Source: Flavobacteriales bacterium (lineage in GTDB: Bacteria; Bacteroidota; Bacteroidia; Flavobacteriales_D; Sanyastnellaceae). Taken from it: 6,644 bases of DNA. The notes beneath the pieces were generated by a model that was not told where the DNA came from, ran no database searches, and worked only from the letters and a program-made list of their open reading frames with translations. Positions 1 through 5,292 of this stretch are shown here, piece after piece. How positions within the stretch are numbered: position 1 is the stretch's first letter; the number at the start of each line of letters is the position of its first letter. The stretch is from the NCBI GenBank assembly GCA_947464885.1, contig CANHYZ010000115.1, positions 1 through 6,644 of the forward strand. Reading direction: 5' to 3'. A program made the translations under genes and the position numbers.

Positions 1-2256
1 CAAATGCTGCGGGATGCAGGAGTTACCGTAAAGGATATTAAAAAGGCCTTAGTCGATTTAAGAAAGGGTCAACGCGTGACTTCAGCTTCGCAGGAAGAGA
101 CCTACAACTCGCTAGAGAAGTATGCGAAGAATCTGAACAAGTTGGCCCGCGACGGTAAGCTCGATCCCGTCATTGGGCGCGATGAGGAAATCCGTCGCGT
201 GATGCAAATCTTATCTCGTCGCACCAAGAATAACCCCATCATTATCGGTGAACCTGGAACAGGTAAAACAGCGATTGCGGAAGGGATTGCTCATCGTATC
301 ATCAATGGTGACGTGCCCGAAAATTTGAAGTCGAAGCAAGTCTTTTCACTTGATATGGCTTCGCTTATTGCGGGTGCCAAGTACAAGGGTGAGTTTGAAG
401 AGCGCCTGAAGTCGGTCGTGAACGAAGTACAAAAGAGCGATGGTGAAATCATCCTCTTCATTGATGAGATTCACACGTTGGTCGGAGCAGGTGGAGGAGA
501 GGGAGCTATGGATGCTGCCAACATTCTCAAGCCGGCACTGGCGCGCGGAGAGCTGCGAGCTATCGGCGCAACAACACTCAATGAGTATCAGAAGTATTTT
601 GAAAAAGATAAGGCGCTCGAGCGACGATTCCAGAAGGTGATGATTGAGGAGCCGGATCGCGACGCCGCCATTTCCATTCTGCGTGGTTTGAAGGATAAAT
701 ACGAGAATCACCACAAGGTCCAAATCAAGGACGATGCAATCATCGCTGCAGTTGAACTTTCGCAGCGCTACATCACCGATCGATTCTTACCCGATAAGGC
801 CATCGACCTGATTGATGAAGCCGCCTCGAAGTTGCGCATGGAGATTAATTCCAAGCCGCTGGAGTTGGATGAAATCGAACGCAAGATTATGCAATTTGAA
901 ATCGAGCGCGAGGCCATAAAGCGCGAAGGCGCTGAGGCGAAGTTGAATGACCTGAATAAGGTGATTGGCGATTTGACCGAAGAACGCAATGCACTTGCTG
1001 CAAAGTGGCAAAGTGAAAAGGATGTGGTGGAAACAATTCAAACGGCTAAAGCCATGGTGGAGGAACTCAAGTTGCAGGCTGAACAAGCCGAGCGCGAGGG
1101 CAACTACGGACTGGTGGCTGAGATTCGTTATGGTCGTGTTAAAGAACAAGAGCAGCGTATTGAAGATGGACGAATGAAGTTGCAAGAGTTGCAGGCAACA
1201 TCCAAGATGTTGAAGGAAGAAGTTGATCCGGAAGAAATTGCTGATGTGGTTTCGCGCTGGACCGGAATTCCGGTGAAGGCACTGGTTGAAAGTGAACGCA
1301 CAAAACTGTTGCGTCTGGAAGAGGAGTTAGGCAAGCGAGTGGTGGGCCAGCATGAAGCGATTGCGGCGCTAAGCGATGCCGTGCGCAGAAACAGAGCAGG
1401 GTTGAGTGATGAACGCAAACCCATTGGCTCGTTCATTTTTCTGGGAACAACAGGCGTAGGTAAAACCGAATTAGCAAAGGCGCTCAGTGAGTTTTTATTC
1501 AGTGATGAGAACGCGATGACGCGCATCGATATGAGTGAATATCAGGAACGCCATTCGGTAAGTCGATTGGTGGGAGCGCCTCCGGGCTATGTCGGTTACG
1601 ATGAAGGCGGACAGCTCACCGAGGCCGTGCGAAGAAAACCGTATTCAGTCATCTTACTCGATGAAATTGAGAAGGCCCATCCGGATGTATTCAACATCTT
1701 ATTGCAAGTACTCGATGATGGTCGTTTGACAGATTCTAAGGGGCGTTTGGTCAACTTCAAGAATACCATTGTGATCATGACCAGCAACCTCGGCTCACAG
1801 ATTATTCAGGAAAATTATGAGAAAGCCAAGGATCCTGAAGATGCTGATTTGTTTGAGCGCACAAAGCTCGAAGTGATGATGGTGTTGAAGTCATCACTGC
1901 GTCCGGAGTTTTTGAATCGTGTGGATGAAGTCATCATGTTTACGCCGCTGGGCAAGCATCAAATCGAGAATATCGTCAAACTGCAATTGCACCTCTTGGG
2001 CGAGCGCTTAAGTAAGTCGGAGATTGAGTTGGTTGTGACGCCTGATGCGCTGAGCTATCTCGCAGCGAAAGGTTTCGATCCACAGTATGGTGCACGCCCC
2101 GTAAAACGTACGATTCAGAAAGAAGTCATGAATGAACTTTCCAAGTATATCCTCAGTGGAAAGATTGATAAGTCGGAAGCGGTGGTGCTGGATGTGTTCG
2201 ACGGTCAAATTGTTTTCCGAAAGAAAATTGATGATGAAGCTTTAATAGAGCTTTAG
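1..2256 (+). CDS. clpB: ATP-dependent chaperone/disaggregase ClpB, 5'-truncated by window edge
   Basis: ClpB is a cytoplasmic hexameric AAA+ disaggregase that, with DnaK/DnaJ/GrpE, pulls polypeptides out of aggregates after heat or other stress. The reading frame is open from base 1 (CAA, Gln); the ATG at 4 is internal, because the first residues already match the end of the N-terminal domain (the MLRDAGVT segment). Roughly 110-120 residues are missing. Numbering from that Met: NBD1 Walker A GEPGTGKTA (82-90, K88), pore loop GAKYKGEFEER (Y127), Walker B LFIDEIH (D154, E155), arginine finger region ALERRFQ (204-210); middle coiled-coil domain about 285-405; NBD2 Walker A GTTGVGKTEL (481-490), pore loop GYVG (528-531), Walker B LLDEIEKAHP (E554), sensor-1 TSNLGS, arginine finger R639, sensor-2 GARPVKR (696-702). 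The long middle domain and the lack of a ClpP-binding IGF-type loop separate it from ClpC and ClpA. All catalytic residues are intact. The promoter is outside the window, so heat-shock control cannot be judged. Confidence 0.98.
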   Translation, partial: QMLRDAGVTVKDIKKALVDLRKGQRVTSASQEETYNSLEKYAKNLNKLARDGKLDPVIGRDEEIRRVMQILSRRTKNNPIIIGEPGTGKTAIAEGIAHRIINGDVPENLKSKQVFSLDMASLIAGAKYKGEFEERLKSVVNEVQKSDGEIILFIDEIHTLVGAGGGEGAMDAANILKPALARGELRAIGATTLNEYQKYFEKDKALERRFQKVMIEEPDRDAAISILRGLKDKYENHHKVQIKDDAIIAAVELSQRYITDRFLPDKAIDLIDEAASKLRMEINSKPLELDEIERKIMQFEIEREAIKREGAEAKLNDLNKVIGDLTEERNALAAKWQSEKDVVETIQTAKAMVEELKLQAEQAEREGNYGLVAEIRYGRVKEQEQRIEDGRMKLQELQATSKMLKEEVDPEEIADVVSRWTGIPVKALVESERTKLLRLEEELGKRVVGQHEAIAALSDAVRRNRAGLSDERKPIGSFIFLGTTGVGKTELAKALSEFLFSDENAMTRIDMSEYQERHSVSRLVGAPPGYVGYDEGGQLTEAVRRKPYSVILLDEIEKAHPDVFNILLQVLDDGRLTDSKGRLVNFKNTIVIMTSNLGSQIIQENYEKAKDPEDADLFERTKLEVMMVLKSSLRPEFLNRVDEVIMFTPLGKHQIENIVKLQLHLLGERLSKSEIELVVTPDALSYLAAKGFDPQYGARPVKRTIQKEVMNELSKYILSGKIDKSEAVVLDVFDGQIVFRKKIDDEALIEL

Positions 2257-2285
2257 AGTGCTAGGGTTTAATTAGACAAGAATGT

Positions 2286-2324
2286 AAAAGGGCATGTGAA
2301 CTGTTTCATATGCCTTTTTGTTTG
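2286..2324 (+). terminator. Intrinsic terminator after clpB
   Basis: A 15-bp stem (2286-2300 with 2305-2319, two G-U pairs) closes a CTGT tetraloop, and the 3' arm ends in a T-rich run (CCTTTTTGTTTG). It lies 30 bases past the clpB stop. The A-rich 5' arm could make it work in both directions, though no reverse-strand gene abuts it. It also covers the ATG at 2310, which argues against that codon as the start of the next gene. Confidence 0.88.
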
Positions 2325-2345
2325 TACAATACTATAACACCCACT

Positions 2346-4745
2346 ATGAAGAAGACTCACTACGTTTTTATTGTACTTGTTTCGATTGCAGCCGGTTTGA
2401 TGAGCATGACATCGAATAACGCTGAATACTCAGCCGGTAAGGCCGGTTCGAATGGTTCACCCGGAGAAGGAACCTGTGCTTCGGGCTCATGCCACAACTC
2501 ATTTGCGCTGAACAGCGGTTCAGGATCCGTTGAGATTGCTGTGACGGGATTGGGAGCAGGTAACCTGTATGTCCCGGGACAAACGTATAACGTGAGTGTA
2601 ACCGTTTCGCAGAGTGGTTTTGGCTTGTTTGGTTTTGGTTTAGAGGCGCTGCAAGCTTCCGGAGCGAATGCAGGAACGTTTTCGCCGGGAACTGAGTCTC
2701 ATATTCTGAGTGCGAATGTCAGCGGCAATTCTCGCGCTACCATGGCTCATCTCGACAATTCAGGATTTTCAACGGGAAGCAAAACATGGAGCTTCACCTG
2801 GACGGCACCTGCCACACCAATTCCGGTGACACTTTATGGCGCAGGTAACGCGGCCAATAACAATGGTGGTGACGGCGGCGATTACATCTACACGACATCG
2901 TTGGAGTTGATGCCTGCACCTGCATTGGAGGCGCCAATTATTCTATACACGGAAGATTTGGTGATTTGCGAAGGGGAGTCGGTGGCATTGAGTATTGAGT
3001 CGCAAACAGGAGTGAGTTATTCATGGCAGAATAGTATGGGAACCGTCGTTAGCACGGCAACGACATTCATCGCGATGCAATCGGATTGTTACACGGTTAC
3101 TGCATCCGATGATAGTAATAGCGCCACATCGGAGCCGGTGTGTGTGCAAGTAGAGGTTGTGAACGCGAATTTCTCCGGTTTGGCTCCCATGTATTGCGTG
3201 GGCGATGCTCCGATAACACTGGTACCTGAGGTAGAAGGCGGAATATTCTCCGGGCCCGGAGTGGTAGACAATGTCTTTGACCCGTCGCAAGTACCGGTGG
3301 GTGATTTTCAGGTCGGTTACACCGTAATTACTGCTGCAGGGTGCGAATTCACACAGACCGAAGCGGTCAGCATTCGCGCCATACTGCCTGCCGATTTTGT
3401 GGATTTAAATGATGTATATTGTACAACGGACGCTGGTCTCCAATTAAATCCCGTGACGGATGGCGGAGTGTTCAACGGTCCGGTGCTCGCCGGTTTTTTT
3501 GATCCGAACATTGCACCCGGCATCTATGACATTACCTACACAACAGGTTCAGGCGTGTGCAGTGCCAGTGTGACGCAGACCGTTGAGGTGCTTCCATCGG
3601 AGAGCAGCGAGTTTTACCTTTTTCCTGCATTTTGCGCCAGCTCGCCCGCTGATCAAATGATTCCCGATGTCAGTGGTGGTGTGTTTTCAGGAACCGGTGT
3701 TAGCGGCGACATGTTTGAACCGGCACAAGCCATTATCGGCGACAACGAAGTAACCTACACATTGATGCAAGCCAATGGTTGTGTTTCAACAACCACGCAG
3801 GTCATAGCGGTCTTCGATGTGGCCAACAGCGATTTTACAGGACTCGAGGCTATTACCTGCATTACGGAAGGTGTGGTTGAGTTGCTGCCGGTGTCTCCCG
3901 GTGGGGTATTCAGCGGCACTGGTGTCAGCGGCACATCCTTCGATCCTTCGGTTGCCGGCATTGGCGAGCATACGGTTGTATACGATATCAACCTGGGCGA
4001 TTGTCAATCGGAGACCTCCATTTCGACAACCGTACTTCTTGGTCCTGATGCATCCTTCACCGGATTATCGGAAGCTTATTGTGTGAATGCAGATATAGTG
4101 TCTGAGTTGATTTGTGTGAATACTCCGGCCGAATTCAGCGGTCCGGGTGTGTCTGGCAATGAATTCAACGCCCAGTCTGCGGGTGTGGGAGAGCACACGG
4201 TGACCTGCAGTTATACAGACGCGTTCGGTTGCACGGGCACCAGTACACAAGGCGTGACGGTGAATCCGTTGCCGGTTGTGGACATCACGGTGTCAGGTGA
4301 TTTAATGTCTGCGACCGTAGCTCAACAGGGAGCGACCTACCAGTGGTGGAATTGCGACACGCAGCTTCCGTTGGATGGCGCAACGTCGGAGGATTTTACC
4401 ATTACCGACCCGAGCCAAAACGGCAATTACTCCGTAGCGGTGACCTTGAACGGTTGTGACGCCATGAGTGAGTGTGTGTTATTACTGATTGAAAGCGTGG
4501 ATGAAGTGCAGGTCGATTGGTCAGCCGGTATTTTCCCGAACCCTGCCAATGCTACCCTGACGGTATGGAGTTCACGCCCCGCGATGTGCACGCTGTATAA
4601 TACACTGGGTTCGCGTGTAGCTTCTTTGCCGATAACAAGCACGCAGCACTCTCTCGAAGTAGGTCAGTTGCCTGCGGGACTGTACCAGGTGGTGTTGGAG
4701 GATGGCTCAACCATTCGCAATCACGCGTTACTCATCGAGCACTAA
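2346..4745 (+). CDS. Secreted choice-of-anchor V / repeat protein with T9SS type A C-terminal sorting domain
   Basis: Exported multidomain protein of 799 residues, function unknown. I chose ATG 2346 over the in-frame ATG at 2310: the latter lies inside the clpB terminator, and 2346 places MKK plus a hydrophobic stretch (about 7-19) at the N-terminus as a Sec signal peptide. Domains: about 25-190, a choice-of-anchor V / Reeler-like beta domain with the lead GSPGEGTCASGSCH (37-50), then YVPGQTYNVSVTV and FGFGLEAL; about 195-271, an Ig/PKD-like domain (Cys 208, 248, 266); 272-640, five cysteine-paired repeats; about 643-715, a further Ig-like segment (YQWWNC, NGNYSVAVTLNGC); 729-799, a T9SS type A sorting domain (FPNPANATLTV, LPAGLYQVVLEDG). 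From family knowledge, the tail directs passage across the outer membrane and is then cleaved, with surface attachment or release. No enzymatic domain is recognised; adhesion or a structural surface role is inference. Terminators on both sides suggest a single-gene transcript. No Shine-Dalgarno or clear promoter is visible upstream. Confidence 0.92.
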   Translation: MKKTHYVFIVLVSIAAGLMSMTSNNAEYSAGKAGSNGSPGEGTCASGSCHNSFALNSGSGSVEIAVTGLGAGNLYVPGQTYNVSVTVSQSGFGLFGFGLEALQASGANAGTFSPGTESHILSANVSGNSRATMAHLDNSGFSTGSKTWSFTWTAPATPIPVTLYGAGNAANNNGGDGGDYIYTTSLELMPAPALEAPIILYTEDLVICEGESVALSIESQTGVSYSWQNSMGTVVSTATTFIAMQSDCYTVTASDDSNSATSEPVCVQVEVVNANFSGLAPMYCVGDAPITLVPEVEGGIFSGPGVVDNVFDPSQVPVGDFQVGYTVITAAGCEFTQTEAVSIRAILPADFVDLNDVYCTTDAGLQLNPVTDGGVFNGPVLAGFFDPNIAPGIYDITYTTGSGVCSASVTQTVEVLPSESSEFYLFPAFCASSPADQMIPDVSGGVFSGTGVSGDMFEPAQAIIGDNEVTYTLMQANGCVSTTTQVIAVFDVANSDFTGLEAITCITEGVVELLPVSPGGVFSGTGVSGTSFDPSVAGIGEHTVVYDINLGDCQSETSISTTVLLGPDASFTGLSEAYCVNADIVSELICVNTPAEFSGPGVSGNEFNAQSAGVGEHTVTCSYTDAFGCTGTSTQGVTVNPLPVVDITVSGDLMSATVAQQGATYQWWNCDTQLPLDGATSEDFTITDPSQNGNYSVAVTLNGCDAMSECVLLLIESVDEVQVDWSAGIFPNPANATLTVWSSRPAMCTLYNTLGSRVASLPITSTQHSLEVGQLPAGLYQVVLEDGSTIRNHALLIEH
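3159..4265 (+). repeat. Five tandem 71-75-residue protein repeats in the T9SS protein
   Basis: Approximate units by residue of the 799-aa protein: 272-344, 348-416, 421-490, 494-565, 568-640. Each starts with an F-x-x-L/F-x-x-x-x-C-like motif (FSGLAPMYC, FVDLNDVYC, FYLFPAFC, FTGLEAITC, FTGLSEAYC). Most then carry L-x-P-x-x-x-GG-x-F-S-G-x-G-V, a F-[DE]-P-x-x-A/V-x-x-G element, a V-x-Y strand and a second Cys near the end. Cysteine pairs are 284/333, 359/405, 430/479, 505/553 and 579/629, that is 46-50 residues apart, with first cysteines 71-75 apart. The DNA copies have diverged, so this is an old protein duplication and not a fresh nucleotide expansion. Confidence 0.85.
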
Positions 4746-4835
4746 TATTTTTTCGAAAAAAATGAAACCTTCAAAACACTGGCGGCGTATTAAACCTGTG
4801 ATTTGTTTTTTTGGTTAAACATTGGATTTGGTTAA

Positions 4836-4869
4836 GTGAGAAGGCCTCCCCAGCGGGAGGCCTTTTCAT
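4836..4869 (+). terminator. Intrinsic terminator after the T9SS protein gene
   Basis: The core is a perfect 10-bp GC-rich stem (AAGGCCTCCC 4841-4850 with GGGAGGCCTT 4855-4864) closing a CAGC loop, followed by TTCATTTT. Pairing can extend outward to 4836-4869 with G-U pairs. It sits about 90 bases past the stop at 4745, so the transcript would carry a longish 3' untranslated region. The reverse direction lacks a T-run, so it should act on the + strand only. Confidence 0.85.
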
Positions 4870-4922
4870 TTTAGCACTGCCCTCAATTGCCACCCCGCTC
4901 ATTCGATAAACTCAAGCGTACC

Positions 4923-4942
4923 GGACGCACTGCAGTGCGTCC
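4923..4942. repeat. 20-bp perfect palindrome, copy 1 of GGACGCACTGCAGTGC element
   Basis: GGACGCACTG followed directly by its reverse complement CAGTGCGTCC, with no spacer. The first 16 bases (4923-4938) recur exactly at 5004-5019. The preceding bases TTCGATAAACTCAAGCGTACC (about 4902-4922) resemble, from memory, a degenerate form of the TTCGACAAGCTCAG-type dispersed intergenic repeats seen in many bacteria; that comparison is not verified here. It could be a dispersed repeat or a dimeric protein-binding site. Confidence 0.7.
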
Positions 4943-5003
4943 CCTTCAGCAAGAAGCCATGCGCAATTCGCTCTTCCTCACGCAAGCCTCTTCCCATTTT
5001 GCA

Positions 5004-5019
5004 GGACGCACTGCAGTGC
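5004..5019. repeat. Copy 2 of GGACGCACTGCAGTGC element
   Basis: Exact 16-base match to 4923-4938, on the same strand with start points 81 bases apart. The 12-base core GCACTGCAGTGC (5008-5019) is still a perfect palindrome, but the right flank is TTTA in place of GTCC, so the outer pairing is lost. A half-like fragment GCACTGC also occurs at 4874-4880. Confidence 0.7.
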
Positions 5020-5144
5020 TTTACCAAAAAAAATTATCGCAAAACGTAACCTTCGATTCTCACGCCCCGTTATAAGGGTGTATTTCATCGGAAATGACGG
5101 ATTAAAGCCAACGATATTGAAGAGTACTCTCTGATTAAGAGTAG

Positions 5145-5164
5145 TTAAGGTTAATTAAGGTTAA
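5145..5164. repeat. Tandem TTAAGGTTAA x2
   Basis: Two perfect adjacent 10-base copies (5145-5154 and 5155-5164), with the palindrome TTAATTAA spanning their junction. They end 8 bases before the orphan terminator stem. The same GGTTAAG string stands immediately before the other intergenic terminator (4830-4836). One helical turn per copy would suit a protein-binding tandem site, but this is only a possibility. Confidence 0.6.
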
Positions 5165-5172
5165 GCAAGCGG

Positions 5173-5205
5173 ATAGCCCCTGAAACGTCGGGGGCTATTC
5201 TTTTT
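5173..5205 (+). terminator. Orphan intrinsic terminator upstream of the permease gene
   Basis: An 11-bp stem (ATAGCCCCTGA 5173-5183 with TCGGGGGCTAT 5188-5198, one T-G pair) closes an AACG tetraloop and is followed by TCTTTTTG. The preceding coding gene already has its own terminator about 300 bases upstream, and no open gene lies between. It therefore either ends an unannotated short RNA, backs up read-through, or sits in the permease leader as an attenuator. Confidence 0.85.
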
Positions 5206-5253
5206 GTGTCATGTCGTACCGGGCTGTGTGTCGTCCTTTTCTGATTTCTTGCT

Positions 5254-5261
5254 TATACTTG
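5254..5261 (+). promoter_or_regulatory. Possible Bacteroidota -7 box for the permease gene
   Basis: TATACTTG matches the Bacteroidota -7 consensus TAnnTTTG at all but one specified position and lies 31 bases before the ATG at 5293, downstream of the orphan terminator. The expected -33 TTTG is not clear; only a T-rich TTTTCTG (5237-5243) is nearby and its spacing is poor. The implied leader would be about 25 A-rich bases with no Shine-Dalgarno. If real, transcription starts after the terminator and attenuation would not apply to this promoter. Confidence 0.35.
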
Positions 5262-5292
5262 CCACTTATCACTTACCAAAAATCGAAGATCT

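Larger units (their letters stand above)
4746..5292. other. Gene-poor intergenic region with terminators, palindromes and short repeats
   Basis: No convincing gene lies in these 547 bases. In order they hold: an AT palindrome TTTTTTCGAAAAAA (4748-4761) just after the stop; the terminator of the secreted-protein gene (4836-4869); a stretch with two copies of a GCACTGCAGTGC palindrome (4923-4942 and 5004-5019); the perfect palindrome AGAGTACTCT (5121-5130), which could alternatively form a TACTCT/AGAGTA hairpin with a 7-base loop (5125-5143); a tandem TTAAGGTTAA pair (5145-5164); an orphan terminator (5173-5205); and a possible promoter for the downstream permease (about 5254). I found no tRNA-like or rRNA-like sequence by eye. 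The only sizeable open frame, TTG-initiated at 4887-5075, runs through both palindromes and has no protein-like features. Confidence 0.75.

Noticed and set aside
1444..1473. GTTGVGKTEL in NBD2 of ClpB instead of the more common GPTGVGKTEL
   Set aside because: The P-loop glycines, lysine and threonine are intact, and as I recall a Thr at this place is common in ClpB of Bacteroidota, so it is not a defect.
3021..3290. Reverse-strand open frames within the secreted-protein gene
   Set aside because: The + strand frame is continuous with clear domains; the antisense products show composition expected of shadow frames and no motifs.
4748..4761. TTTTTTCGAAAAAA palindrome right after the stop codon
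   Set aside because: It has no loop and only A-T pairs around CG, so it would make a poor terminator; AT-rich spacers often contain such strings.
4887..5075. 62-codon open frame in the intergenic region
   Set aside because: It begins with TTG, runs through both palindromic repeats (the shared GRTAV residues come from the repeat DNA), has no ribosome site and no recognisable protein features.
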